This document shows positions 10,896-20,708 of a stretch of 64,000 nucleotides of DNA, piece after piece. Numbering within the stretch: position 1 is the stretch's first letter; each line of letters opens with the position of its first letter. The DNA comes from Streptomyces thinghirensis (lineage in GTDB: Bacteria > Actinomycetota > Actinomycetia > Streptomycetales > Streptomycetaceae), in contig JAKFGP010000051.1 of NCBI GenBank assembly GCA_021502835.1, positions 186,001 to 250,000 on the forward strand. The letters are read 5' to 3'. A program made the position numbers and the translations under genes. A model generated the notes under the pieces. The model worked only from the letters and a program-made list of their open reading frames with translations. It had not been told where the DNA came from and made no database searches.

Positions 10896-12347
10896 GCGTC
10901 AGCGCCCGCTTCATGATCTTCCCCATGTCGTTGCGGGGGAGGGCGTCGAGGTGCCGCAGGACGCGGGGCCGCTTGTGCGGGGCCAGCCGGCCGGCGACAT
11001 GGTCGGCCAGCGCGTCGAGGGTGGGCGGCGAGGCGGGATCCGCGGGCACGATCCATGCCACGATCCGCTCGCCGAGATCCGGGTCGGGTTCCCCGGTGAC
11101 GGCCGCCTCCCGCACCCCCGGGTGTTCGAGGAGCGCGTTCTCGATCTCGCCGGCCCCGATCTTGTACCCGCCGCTCTTGATCAGGTCGGTGGCCTTGCGG
11201 CCGACGATGCGGACATAGCCGTCCGGGTCGCGCACCGCCATGTCGCCGGTGCGGAAGAAGCCGTCGTCGGTGAAGGCGGCGGCGGTGGCGTCGGGGCGGT
11301 TCAGGTACTCGGTGAACAGGTTCGGGCCGCGCACCTGGATCTCGCCGACGCTCTCCCCGTCCAGCTCCGCGATCGGCGTGCCGTCGTCCTCCACGAGCCG
11401 CAGCTCCACCCCGGGCAGCGGCACGCCCACCGTCCCGGCGCGCGGCTCGCCGTCCGCCCGCACGCTGGTGTTCATCAGCGTCTCCGTCATGCCGTACCGC
11501 TCGATCACCCGCCGGCCGGTCGCGGCGGCGATGCGCTCGTGGTCGTGCACGGGCAGCGCGGCCGACCCGGACACCAGCAGCCGGGCCCCGGCGAGCGCCT
11601 TCGCCAGCTCCGGGTCCCCGGGCAGCGCCTCGGCGATCCGGTGGTACATCGTCGGCACCCCGAACAGCATGGTCGCGCCGTCGTTCAGTTCCCGCGCCGC
11701 GCCCTCGGCGGAGAACCTGCCCAGGTGCCGTACGGACCCGCCGCGCCGCAGCGGGCCGAGGATGCCGAGCACGAGGCCGTGCACGTGGAACAGCGGCAGC
11801 CCCTGCACCAGTACGTCGTCCCCGGTCCACCGCCACGCGTCGGCGAGCGCGTCCAGGGTCGTCGCGAGCGCGCGCCGGGGAATGACGGCGCCCTTGGGCG
11901 GGCCGGTGGTGCCGGAGGTGTAGACGACGAGCGCGGGGTCGCCGTCGCCGGTGCGGCCGCCCTCGGGAACGGGTCCGGTGGCGCGCACGTCGACGTCGGC
12001 GCGCTCCAGGGCGGCCAGGGCGGGCGGGAGGTCGCTCCCCCGGCGGCGCAAGGACGAGCGAGGGCTCGCTGTCGGAGAGGATGTGCGCGAGTTCCTTGTC
12101 GCCGGACTTCGGGTTGAGCGGCACGGCGGGGACCCCGGCCAGCAGCGCCGCCACCACGGCGACGGCGGTCTCCATCTCCGGCGTCGCCCAGACGGCCACC
12201 CGCCCGGCCCCCCGGATCCGTCCGGCGGTGCCACCGCGGCGGCGGCCAGTTCGGCGTACGTCAGGGAACGCCCGCCGAACCGCAGGGCGGGCCGGCCGGC
12301 CGGAGCGCCGGCGCGGCCGGGGAGAGGGCCGGGAAGAGAGTGGACAC
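10888..12347 (-). CDS. matB: Malonyl-CoA synthetase (MatB-like acyl-CoA ligase, frameshifted)
   Basis: An ANL-superfamily ligase expected to make malonyl-CoA from malonate, ATP and CoA. The start is GTG 12347 with AAGGAG eight bases upstream. Adenylation motifs are clear: VVYTSGTTGPPKGAV near 11900-11950, ERYGMTETLMNTSV near 11470-11510, FFRTGDMAVRDPDGYVRIVG, then LIKSGGYKIGAGEIE and the C-terminal catalytic Lys in PRNDMGKIMKRAL near 10910. Length (about 485 residues) matches MatB. Frameshifts lie near 12050, 12220 and 12310. It follows the transporter gene by 12 bp and overlaps the carboxyltransferase gene. The MatB call is supported by the adjacent MatC-type transporter and GntR regulator. 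Confidence 0.87.
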
Positions 12348-12359
12348 GCGTCGTACTCC

Positions 12360-13890
12360 TTAGCTGTTGCTCACGATTACCGGTTGTCCGAGGTGGACCT
12401 GGGGGTGTCGTTTGGATCTTGCCGGGGTCGCGGGGTCTGGTGCCTGGAGCCGGCCTGATCCGAACGACACCCCTACCAAGCCGGGCACGACCAGCACCAG
12501 CCACGCCAGCGCGGGCACGACCGCCACGACGATCCCTCCGTACACCATCAACTGCCGGAAGAAGCGCTCCCGGTCCGCCTCCTGCGCCGCGGCCAGCACC
12601 AGCGCGCCGTTCGTCGAGAACGGGCTGACGTCCACGACCGTCGCCGAGACCGCGAGCGCCGCCACCATGCCGACCGCCCCGATCTCGCCCTGCGCGAGGA
12701 ACGGCACCGCCAGCGGGATCAGTGCGCCCATGATCCCCACGGAGGAGGCGAAGGCCGACACGATCGCGCCGATGTAGCAGAGCAGCACCGCCGCCAGCAG
12801 CGGGACGCCGATGCCGCCGACGCCCTCGCCGGCCCAGGTGATGGTGCCCATCTCCTCCAGGACGCCGACATACGTGAGGACGCCGCAGATCAGCAGGACC
12901 GTGGACCAGGCGATCTCGCCGACCGCGCGACGGCTGTCGCCCGGCCAGGCGGTGCTCAGCACGACGGCCAGGGAGACCGCGGTCAGACCCGCGTCCAGGT
13001 CGAAGCCGAGGACGGCCACCACGAGCGCGACCAGGGCGGCGAGGGGTGGCGATCCGGGCGGGGGTGAGGCGCAGGCCGGCGCCGGTGCCGTCGGTGTCCT
13101 GGTCCGGACGGACGGCCACGGCGGTGGGTGCGGAGCCGCCGGCCCCGGTGCTCGTGCCTCCGGCGTCCGTGCCGGTGTCGGTGCCGGTCCCTGTACCTGT
13201 ACCTGTGCCGGCGTCGGCCCCCGCGCCGGCGGGCTCCAAGCCCTTGCCCGCCGCGCCGTCGTCGTCCGGCGTCACCGAGCCCCGCGCCCACAACTTCCGC
13301 CCGCCGAACAGCACGAACAGCACGCTCGCGATGAGCAGGTTGGCGATCAGCGAGGCCAGGAAGAGGGTGACCTCGCTGCCCGGCAGGCCCTCGCGCTCCA
13401 CGATGCCGTTGACGATCGAGCCGTAGATGCTGATCGGCGAGAAGCCGCCGGCCTGCGCGCCGTGCACCACCATCGTGCCCATCAGCAGCGGGCTGATCGC
13501 GTACCGGGTGGCGAAGCTCAGCGCGATCGGCGCGACGATGGCGACGGCGGCCGGGCTGACGGCGCCGATGGCCGTGAGCGCGCCGGTGAGCGCGAACATC
13601 ACCCACGGGATCAGCGCGACCCGCCCCCGCACCAGCCGGACGGCGGCGTGCACCAGCCAGTCGGTGGTGCCGTTGGCCCGGGCGATGGCGAAGAGGTAGG
13701 TGACGCCGACGAGGACGACGAACAGGTCGCCGGGGAAACCGGCGAAGATGCCGTCCGCGTCGAGGTCCGCGACGAGCGTGCCCACCCCGAAGGCGGCGGC
13801 GAAGGCGAGCGCGCCCATGTTGACGGAACGGGTCGTGGCGATGACGAACACCACGACGAGGACAAGGATCGAGATGAGTTCGGGGGACAT
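12360..13890 (-). CDS. matC: MatC-type dicarboxylate/malonate carrier (one frameshift)
   Basis: An integral membrane carrier of the MatC_N/ion-transporter superfamily with about 11-12 hydrophobic segments. ATG 13890 begins MSPELISILVLVVVFVIATT, followed by GVGTLVADLDADGIFAGFPG and GDLFVVLVGVTYLFAIARAN, typical of the MatC N-terminal domain. A central hydrophilic loop near 13150-13260 holds a Gly-Thr dipeptide run. The second half resumes after a frameshift near 13040 (STAWPGDSRRAVGEIAWSTV, then VSPFSTNGALVLAAA). The last 35 or so residues are hydrophilic and come from an inverted-repeat element, so the original C-terminus was probably nearer LVVPGLV. It imports malonate or a similar dicarboxylate for MatB. 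Confidence 0.85.
12402..12473. repeat. Imperfect inverted repeat, possible small mobile element
   Basis: The arms ggggtgtcgtttggatc (12402-12418) and gatccgaacgacacccc (12457-12473) pair at 16 of 17 positions around a 38-nt GC-rich spacer. The element sits inside the 3' end of matC and supplies its final codons before the TAA stop. It could be a MITE-like insertion or a terminator-like structure at the matC-matB boundary. Confidence 0.5.
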
Positions 13891-13923
13891 GCGGGGGGCT
13901 CCCGAGGGCTGACCTTATTGGCT

Positions 13924-14020
13924 GAGTGGCTGAACCACTTGAACGGTGCGGCTGGTCGGTCAGCGTGGGCCCGCCCCGGTCCCGCGTCAAGGGGTCGCGC
14001 ACGAATTGGCTCAGCCACTC
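13924..14020. promoter_or_regulatory. Inverted operator pair between matC and gntR
   Basis: The divergent intergenic region carries gagtggctga at 13924-13933 and its exact reverse complement tcagccactc at 14011-14020. Each is preceded by ttggct. The first copy also forms a short palindrome, agtgg-ctgaa-ccact. This is a plausible operator pair for the adjacent GntR regulator acting on both divergent promoters. Confidence 0.5.
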
Positions 14021-14066
14021 GGCCACGCGCCACCCGGTGTTACGCTCCCGGCGAGAGGGGGATCCC

Positions 14067-14774
14067 GTGACCGACGCCCTGCGCCCCATGACCAAGCAGC
14101 GCCTGTACGAACAGGTGCTGGAGCGGCTGCGCCAGTACGTCACCGACGGCGGCCTGCGGGCCGGCGACCGGCTTCCGCCCGAACGGGACCTCGCCCAGCG
14201 CCTCGGTGTCAGCCGGGCCTCGGTGAAGCAGGCGATCGTGGTCCTGGAGGTCCAGGGCCTGGTGGAGGCGCGGCACGGCGGCGGTACGTACCTGGTGCGG
14301 GACAGCCTCGACGTCGAGCCGGTCGAGGACATGGTCGAACGCCGGCGGCGGCTCCCGGACGTCCTGGAGGCCCGCGAGGCGCTGGAGACGAAGCTCGCCG
14401 AACTGGCCGCCGAGCGCCGCACGGAGGACGACCTGGCCGCGATGCGGTCCGCGCTGGGCGTGATGGCCGAGGAGATCGAGAGCGGCGGTCACGGCGTCGA
14501 GGGCGACCGCCTGTTCCACGCGGCGGTGACGGCCGCCGCGCACAGCAGCCTGCTCGCCGAGTTCATGCGCTCCATCGCCCACCAGATCGCCGAGAGCCGC
14601 ACCGAGTCCCTGCGCCAGCCGGGCCGCCCCGGCCGCTCCCTGGCCCAGCACCAGGACATCCTGGACGCCGTCGCCGCCCGGCAGCCCCGGCAGGCCGCCA
14701 CCGCGATGCGGCGCCACGTCCGCACGGTCGCCAAGGTCCGGCTGCTGGACTGGGACCCGGAAGAGGAACGGTAA
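14067..14774 (+). CDS. GntR/FadR-family regulator of the mat operon
   Basis: A 235-residue regulator, intact. I chose GTG 14067 (VTDALRPMTKQRLYEQVLE), preceded by GAGAGGGGG; the in-frame extension upstream runs through the operator region. The N-terminal winged helix includes RAGDRLPPERDLAQRLGVSR and VKQAIVVLEVQGLVEARHGG. The C-terminal FCD-type helical domain runs from LPDVLEAREALETKLAELAA to the end, with a conserved HQDILDA histidine near 14650. It is divergent from matC-matB-carboxyltransferase, as matR is in rhizobial mat clusters, so it probably senses malonate or malonyl-CoA. Confidence 0.85.
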   Translation: MTDALRPMTKQRLYEQVLERLRQYVTDGGLRAGDRLPPERDLAQRLGVSRASVKQAIVVLEVQGLVEARHGGGTYLVRDSLDVEPVEDMVERRRRLPDVLEAREALETKLAELAAERRTEDDLAAMRSALGVMAEEIESGGHGVEGDRLFHAAVTAAAHSSLLAEFMRSIAHQIAESRTESLRQPGRPGRSLAQHQDILDAVAARQPRQAATAMRRHVRTVAKVRLLDWDPEEER

Positions 14775-14777
14775 CCA

Positions 14778-15665
14778 ATGCCCCGTACATCCGTAACGCC
14801 CCGAACAGCGCTCGTCACCTGCCGTCCCGGACCGCACGTCAGCGAGGACCGCGATCTCCCGGTGCTCGTGCGGGCGCTGGAGGAGGCGGGGGCGCGGGCC
14901 TCCGCCGAGGTGTGGGACGACGACGGCGTCGACTGGGGGCCTTCGACCTCGCCGTGATCCGTTCCACCTGGGACTACAGCTGGCGCGCGGACGAGTTCAC
15001 GGCGTGGGCCGAGAAGTGCGGCCAGGTCACGCGGCTCGCGAACCCGGCCGGTGTCGTGCGGTGGAACACCGACAAGCGCTACCTCGGCGACCTCGCGGAG
15101 GCCGGCGTGCCCACCGTCCCCACCCGCTACACGGCCCCCGGCGAGGTGCCCGAGCTGCCCGGCGACCACGAGTACGTCGTCAAGCCCACCTCGGGCGCCG
15201 GTGCCCGCTTCGCCGCCCGCTACACACCCGACGAGCACGCCACCGCCGTACGGCAGGTGGAGCGGATGCACGCCGAGGGGTTCACGGCGATGGTGCAGCC
15301 GTACGTGCGCAGCATCGACACCGCCGGTGAGCGGGCTCTCCAGTTCTTCGGCGGGCGCCTGCTGCACGCCAGTCGCAAGGGGCGCCGTCCTCACGCCGGG
15401 GACGCCGTACGACGAGCGCAAGGTCGCGCACCCCGGTCTGGAGCCCTGGACCCCGGCCCCGGCCGAACTCGCCGTCGCCGAGAGCGCCCTGGCCGCCGTA
15501 CCGGACGCCCCCGAGCTGCTGTACGCCCGCGTCGACCTGGTGGACGGGGAGGACGGGCGGCCGCGGGTGATGGAGCTGGAGCTGGTCGAGCCGAACCTGT
15601 TCCTGTGGCTGCACGAGCGGTCGCTGCCGCGGGTGGTGGAGGCGGTGCTCGACGCGGCCCGCTAG
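14778..15665 (+). CDS. ATP-grasp domain protein (frameshifted)
   Basis: An ATP-grasp ligase-like protein of about 295 residues. ATG 14778 lies three bases after the gntR stop. Recognisable parts are FDLAVIRSTWDYSWRADEF, then ANPAGVVRWNTDKRYLGDLA, an ATP-binding EYVVKPTSGAGARFAARY and a metal-binding tail LLYARVDLVD then MELELVEPNLFLWL. This resembles the RimK/glutathione-synthetase-like ATP-grasp family common in Streptomyces. Frameshifts lie near 14938 and 15382. The substrate is unknown; amide or peptide-bond formation is the family chemistry. It may be co-transcribed with gntR. Confidence 0.8.
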
Positions 15666-16265
15666 CGGCCGCCGACCGCCGTCCGCTGGAGCAGTCCCCA
15701 GGTGAACTCCGCGACGACGTCGTGGCGTTGCCCCCGCGCGTCGGGGGCGGTGAAGGCCAGCCCCCAGCGGGTGGGCGCCGAGCCCTGGAGCGGGCGGGCG
15801 GGTGCGAAGGCGCGGGCCGCCTCGTCGACCGTGCAGGACCACGGCGTGAGGTCCTCCAGGATGCGCAGCTCCGGCCCGTCGGCGCCGGGGGCGCGGACCA
15901 GCCACTCGTTCCACACGACACCCTTGTCGGTGACGAGCACCTCGAAGCGCAGGTCCGGCCAGAGGGGGAGCCGCCACTGCCGGGCTTCGCACTCCAGGTC
16001 GCCGATCCGGCGGGGGCGCCGCCGACTCGGGCTCGCCCAGGACCGAGCGGTAGCGGGAGGCTGCCGAACGGGAGCGCGGGGAGCGGAGCATCGCCTGCCA
16101 GCGCCTGTTGGCCTCCCGCATCTGAACGAGGGAGGCGCCCAGCTCGCGACGGGCGTCCTCGACCGGGCCCGGATTGTGGTCGGCCATGCGGCGCAGCAGT
16201 ACGAGCTGGAAGTCGCGTGGGGTGAACGGGCCGGCGGGCTGCTTTCCGGTGGGCATGGAGACCAT
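15662..16265 (-). CDS. Conserved hypothetical protein (one frameshift)
   Basis: A roughly 200-residue protein with start ATG 16265 (MVSMPTGKQPAGPFTPRDFQ); ATG 16256 is an alternative. The N-terminal half is a helical region, LVLLRRMADHNPGPVEDARR. The C-terminal half is beta-rich with many Trp residues: WRLPLWPDLRFEVLVTDKGV, then WNEWLVRAPG and GLAFTAPDARGQRHDVVAEF. A frameshift near 16010-16025 joins them. It is convergent with, and overlaps by four bases, the ATP-grasp gene. No known function is recognised, and there are no membrane segments or signal peptide. Confidence 0.62.
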
Positions 16266-16340
16266 CGTGGCCCATGGGTCGGGGTGCGATCGCGGTGCCG
16301 CCTGCCCATTGCCCCGGCAAACGCGATATGAGTAGCCTGT

Positions 16341-16375
16341 GTTCGCTATTCCGATCGCCTGTTGAAATCTCGAAC
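16341..16375 (+). promoter_or_regulatory. Tandem IclR-type operators and promoter of iclR
   Basis: Two operator-like 16-mers, GTTCGCTATTCCGATC (16341-16356) and TGTTGAAATCTCGAAC (16360-16375), start 19 bp apart. They lie just downstream of a likely promoter, with -35 TTGCCC (16309-16314) and -10 TAGCCT (16333-16338) separated by 18 bp. The same arrangement appears at three other promoters in this window, so iclR is probably autoregulated. Confidence 0.65.
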
Positions 16376-16396
16376 AAACTAAGGGAGGGGCGGGAC

Positions 16397-17170
16397 ATGG
16401 GACGCCTCGTACCAGCCGTGACCCGGGCTCTCGACATACTGGAGCTCTTCCTCGACGGGGACGGCACGCTCTCCGCCCCCGACATCGTGCGCCGGCTCCA
16501 GCTGCCGCGCACCACCGTGCACGAACTGGTCACCACGCTCGCCGCCCGCAAGTACATCGTCCCCGTGGCCGGGCAGCCCGGACGGTACCGCCTCGGCGTG
16601 CGCCCGTACCAGCTCGGCGCACGCTACGCCGAGCACCTCGACCTCGCGGCCGAGGGCCAGCAGGTCGCCCGGGCCGTCGCCGAGACCTGCGACGAGACCG
16701 TGCACGTGGCGATCCTGGAGGACACCGACGTCATCTACATCGCCAAGGTCGACTCCACGCACGCGGTGCGCATGGTGTCGGCGGCCGGCCGCCGGCTGCC
16801 CGCCCACTGCACCTCCGTCGGCAAGATGCTGCTGGCCTCCCTCCCCGAGCAGGAGGTCGCCGCCCGCTTCCCCGACGGCGCCGAGCTGACCGCGATGACC
16901 CCGAACAGCATCACCGAGCCGGCCGCCCTGCGCGAGGCCTGGCCGGGATCCGCGGGCGGGGCATCGCGGTGGAGAGCCGCGAGTCCAACCCGGACGTCTC
17001 CCTGCGTGGCCGCCCCGGTCCGCGACCGCACCGGCCGGGTCGTCGCCGCGCTGTCCATCTCCGTGCCCATGATCCGCTGGAGCGAGGAGCGCCTCGGCGA
17101 GCTGGAGCAGCTCGCCGTCAAGGGCGCCGCCGACCTCTCCGAGCGCCTCGGCCACCGGAGCGCGGCATGA
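16397..17170 (+). CDS. IclR-family transcriptional regulator (internal frameshift pair)
   Basis: A 257-residue IclR regulator starting at ATG 16397 after the Shine-Dalgarno aagggagggg. The winged helix includes ILELFLDGDGTLSAPDIVRR and LPRTTVHELVTTLAARKYIV. The effector domain has RYRLGVRPYQLGARYAEHLD, then AILEDTDVIYIAKVDSTHAV and HCTSVGKMLLASLPE. A compensating frameshift pair at about 16938-17010 garbles a short stretch (GRGIAVESRESNPDVSLRG is readable in another frame). It overlaps the lactonase gene by four bases. Its tandem operators recur in front of the GH43, sugar-binding-protein, U32 and dehydratase genes, so it is the best candidate for the regulator of the whole sugar region. Confidence 0.88.
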   Translation: MGRLVPAVTRALDILELFLDGDGTLSAPDIVRRLQLPRTTVHELVTTLAARKYIVPVAGQPGRYRLGVRPYQLGARYAEHLDLAAEGQQVARAVAETCDETVHVAILEDTDVIYIAKVDSTHAVRMVSAAGRRLPAHCTSVGKMLLASLPEQEVAARFPDGAELTAMTPNSITEPAALREAWPGSAGGASRWRAASPTRTSPCVAAPVRDRTGRVVAALSISVPMIRWSEERLGELEQLAVKGAADLSERLGHRSAA

Positions 17171-18059
17171 CGGAGCACGGTACGACGCCGACCGGGACGG
17201 CGTACGACGTGGCCGTCCGGGCGGAGGCGTCCTCGGCGAGGGACCCACCTGGGACCCGGTGACGGGCCGCCTCCTGTGGATCGACATCCTGAACTCCCGC
17301 GTCCACACCTACGACCCGGCCACCGGCCGGCGCACGGTCCGCCGCACCGACCAGCACGTGGGCGCCGTCAAGCCCCGCGCGGGCGGCGGCCTCGTCCTCA
17401 ACCTGCGGGACGGGATCGGTCTGCTCGACCCCGACGACACCTTCCGCTGGCTGCACCGGGAGGTCGTCCCCGGCCGCCGCGCCAACGACGCCGCCGTCGC
17501 TCCCGACGGCACGCTGTGGGCCGGCACCATGCGCTACGACGAGGCACCGGGCGGCGGTTCGCTGTCCAGGGTCACCGGGGACGGCACGGTCGAGGTCCTC
17601 CTCGGCGACGTGGCGGTGAGCAACGGCACCGGCTGGAGTCCCGACGGGCGGCTGATGTACTACGTCGACTCGCCGACCGCCGTATCGACGTCTTCGACGT
17701 CTTCGAGGACGCGGACCCCGGCACCGGGGAAGGCCGGATCACGGGACGCCGGGCCCTGGCCGCGATCGAGGACGGCGCCGGTTTCCCGGACGGCCTTGTG
17801 TCGACGCCGAGGGCTGCGTGTGGGTCGCCCTGTGGGACGGCGGCGCGGTACGCCGGTACACCCCGTCCGGTGACCTGGACCGGGTGATCCCCCTCCCCGT
17901 TCCCCGGGTCACGGCCTGCGCCTTCGGCGGCCCCGGCCTGACCGACCTGTACATCACCACGGCCCGGGTGGGGCTGACGGCCCCGCATCCGCTGGCCGGC
18001 TCGGTCCTGGTGGTGCCGGGCGCGGGCCGGGGGTGGCCCAGCCGGCGTTCGCGGGCTGA
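17167..18059 (+). CDS. SMP-30/gluconolactonase-family lactonase (frameshifted)
   Basis: A calcium-dependent six-bladed propeller lactonase of about 297 residues. ATG 17167 overlaps the iclR stop (ATGA). Family signatures are GEGPTWDPVTGRLLWIDI (metal-binding Glu), RANDAAVAPDGTLWAGTM, then GDVAVSNGTGWSPDGRLMYY and VDAEGCVWVALWDGGAVRRY. Frameshifts lie near 17235, 17680, 17800 and 18030; the stop is TGA 18057-18059. It hydrolyses a sugar lactone to the aldonate. With a dehydrogenase and an enolase-superfamily dehydratase in the same proposed regulon, an arabinono- or galactonolactone is a sensible substrate. Confidence 0.83.
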
Positions 18060-18079
18060 ACGCGGGGCCGCCGGAGCGG

Positions 18080-18105
18080 GGGCGGACGCCGGTGCGCGTC
18101 CGCCC
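18080..18105. terminator. Hairpin between convergent genes
   Basis: A perfect 10-bp stem, gggcggacgc (18080-18089) with gcgtccgccc (18096-18105), around a 6-nt loop. It lies between the lactonase stop and the likely end of the convergent FAD oxidoreductase gene, so it probably terminates both. Confidence 0.7.
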
Positions 18106-18111
18106 GTTCCC

Positions 18112-19516
18112 TCACACCCCCGTGCGGTCCAGCCCCGGAGCACCTCCCGCTCACCCGGGGTCAGCGGCGGCCCGGTCAGCGGGGCGAGCGGGGGAGCCGG
18201 CCAGGGCGGCCAGGACCGCGCCGGGGGTGGAACATGCGGGTCGGGGGCGTGCGCATGCTGGTGACGTCCCAGATCGCCGAGGCCGCCGCGAAGGAGCCGG
18301 CGGCCGCCCTCGTCATGCGCCGCGTGTACGCCGTCACGACTCGGTCGGCGGCCCCCGGCCGTCCGCCGCGCACTCCCGGGTAGAGGACGTCCTGGCCGAC
18401 GGCCATGGACCAGGCCGGGTCCGCCGAGCGCGCCGCACCCCGCAGCACCCGCCGGGCGAGACCGGGCGCGCCGAGATGTCCGGCCCGCTCCAGCTCCCGG
18501 CCGAGGACCCGGGCGCCGAACGCGGCCACCGACATGCCGTGCCCGTACGCCGGGTTGAAGGTGGCCAGCGCGTCGCCCAGGACGACGAAACCGTCGGGCC
18601 ACCGGGCGGACTTCTCCAGGTACCGCCGCACGTTGCTGGTCGACCGGCTCAGGTGCACGTCGGTGAGCGGCTCGGCGCCGGAGATCAGCCGCCCCACGAT
18701 CGGGTCCGGCAGGTCGAGCGTGTACCGCAGGAAACCCTCCGGGTCCGCCGGCGGCTCACCGCCACGCGTACCGCCGCAGCTGACCATCCACCGGTCGTCC
18801 TCGATCGGCAGCACCATCGCGCTCCGCCCCGGCCGGGACACGTACGGGTCGGACTGCACGATCGTCAGCGGAAACCGCTCCGCGCCCTCCGGCACCCGGT
18901 AGACGCGCGTCGCGTTGACCAGCCCGGAGTCCACGGTGTGCTCCCGGACACCGGCAAGACCGAGCCCGTCGAGCCAGGTGACGACCCGGGTGCCGCGCCC
19001 GCTCGCGTCGACGACGAAGTCCGCGTCGAGATCCGTGTCCCCGCCGACGGCCGCGACGCGCACGCCCCGCACCCGGCCCGCGGACCCGGTCAGGCCCACC
19101 ACCGCCGCCTTGCGGACCTCGACCGGGCAGTGTTCCAGCACCGCCGCCCGCACCGTCCAGTCCAGCAGCGCCCGGCTGCACGTGAGCATGACGGGCCCCT
19201 CGCGCCGCCACCTCCGCAGCCAGCCCTCGGGCGTGCGGGCCAGCATGCCCGAGCTGAGGGATATCTCGTGGGCCCCGGCGGCGAGCAGCCGTTTGCGCAG
19301 GCTCACGCCCGGCACCAGCTCCTCCATGGCGGCCAGCCCGCCGGCCATGAGCAGGTGCGCGTGCCGCCCCTGCGGCAGCCCACGGCGGTGCTCCGGCCCC
19401 TCGGGCAACTCGTCCCGGTCCAGCACGATCACCTCGTCCACGCCCGCGGTGGACAGCACGGACGCGGCCAGCATCCCGGCCAGGCCGGCACCGATGACGA
19501 CAGCTCTACGCGACAT
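18112..19516 (-). CDS. FAD-dependent oxidoreductase/monooxygenase (C-terminal frameshift)
   Basis: A PHBH/geranylgeranyl-reductase-like flavoprotein of about 465 residues. ATG 19516 begins MSRRAVVIGAGLAGMLAASV, the dinucleotide-binding GxGxxG. The second FAD motif is FVVLGDALATFNPAYGHGMS (near 18560), and ADFVVDASGRGTRVVTWLDG lies near 18990-19030. The intact frame runs to 18176, but the family tail (GPPLTPGEREVLRGW) continues in another frame to a stop at about 18112. The start overlaps the MAB_1171c gene end by 11 bp, so it is the last gene of that operon. Substrate unknown. Confidence 0.83.
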
Positions 19517-20708
19517 GGGGCTCCTCGGGTTCAGCCATGGGTCCGGTCATGGAGGACGGCACCGCTCCGCCGGACGCGGCGGGCGGACGGTCGAGCGCCT
19601 GCGCCAGCTCCACCAGGCCGCTCGGGCCGGACACCTCGGTGGCGTGCAGACGGTAGGTACCGGCGGTCTCGGGCGGTTCGTCGCCGGTGACGGCCCGGCG
19701 CGCGGCGTCGGCGAGCATGGCCGCCTCCGCCGCCAGCCGGGCCTCGTGGGGGGAGCGGCCCGCGCCCAGGGCGGTGTCCCGCACCCGCACCCGGACCCGG
19801 TGGTCGAAGTACGGCGCGAGCGCGAGCAGGGCGTCGTGGATGGACACCTCACGCCACTGGAGCCGGGCCTGGGGGAGCTGCCACCAGGCGGTCGGCGGCT
19901 TGGGGGCGGTGGACACCGACTCGACCAGGGACCACAGCGGATCCAGCCGCCGGTAGTCGCCCAGCCCCCGCCAGTGGTCGATCACGGGCGGCAGCAGCCT
20001 GGGCAGCACGAACCCGGCCGAGCACAGCAGTGCGGCCAGCGACGCCATCGGCGGGGCCACGGTGGTGGACAGGAAGTCGAGGTCGTGCCCCGACCAGCGG
20101 GCGACGACCGCCGTGTACTTGGTCAGCTGGAACCCCACCACGTCCAGCAGCGCCCCCAGCAGGATCAGCCGCAGTCCGGCCCGCAGCAGCCCGCCCACCT
20201 CGCGGCCCCACTTGACGCAGACGGCGCACATCACGAGCATCGCCGCGCTGTGCCCGAGCAGGTACAGCAGGATCATCTCCCGCATGTACGGGGTGCCGGC
20301 GTAGTACGTGTCCAGGTCGGTCAGCCGCTCGGTGTCCGCGTCGGCGAGCGTGAACAGCACGACGATGGCGACCACCAGGAGACCGTAGGCGGCCATGCAG
20401 CGCAGCACCATGCGCCGCACCCGCTCGCGGGAACCGCCCCGCCAGTTGATCAGCAGCACGAGCACGGAGCAGCTGTACGCGGAGAGCATCCCGTAGGTCA
20501 GCGGGGCCCCGAAGTTGGGGACGCCGGTGAGTTCGTTGACGGTGGCGAGGGTGGCCGGGGCGGCGCAGACGAAGACCAGGGCGCCGAGGACGACCGCCAT
20601 GCTGGTGGACAGGGTCAGCGGGTTCCGCATGGCCGTGCGCGGGCGGCGGAACAGCAGGACGGAGGTCATCCCGAACACGACGGCCGCCAGATACACGACG
20701 AGACTCAT
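19506..20708 (-). CDS. MAB_1171c-type membrane protein, copy A
   Basis: An intact 400-residue protein starting at ATG 20708. The first 250 or so residues hold about seven hydrophobic segments; the C-terminal 150 residues are soluble and helical. Conserved features shared with the two paralogues are GVPNFGAPLTYG (extracytoplasmic loop) and TDLDTYYAGTPYMREMILLY. The family is named MAB_1171c-type putative transporter, but no transport substrate is known. It overlaps copy B by four bases and the FAD oxidoreductase by 11, implying one mRNA. Confidence 0.82.
   Translation of the reverse strand: MSLVVYLAAVVFGMTSVLLFRRPRTAMRNPLTLSTSMAVVLGALVFVCAAPATLATVNELTGVPNFGAPLTYGMLSAYSCSVLVLLINWRGGSRERVRRMVLRCMAAYGLLVVAIVVLFTLADADTERLTDLDTYYAGTPYMREMILLYLLGHSAAMLVMCAVCVKWGREVGGLLRAGLRLILLGALLDVVGFQLTKYTAVVARWSGHDLDFLSTTVAPPMASLAALLCSAGFVLPRLLPPVIDHWRGLGDYRRLDPLWSLVESVSTAPKPPTAWWQLPQARLQWREVSIHDALLALAPYFDHRVRVRVRDTALGAGRSPHEARLAAEAAMLADAARRAVTGDEPPETAGTYRLHATEVSGPSGLVELAQALDRPPAASGGAVPSSMTGPMAEPEEPHVA

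Noticed and set aside
10888..13890. A 1000-residue open frame joining the MatC transporter to MatB
   Set aside because: The middle section (13040-12320) is Arg/Gly-rich nonsense. The true transporter C-terminus and the GTG start of matB with its own RBS lie in other frames, so the fusion is a frameshift artefact.
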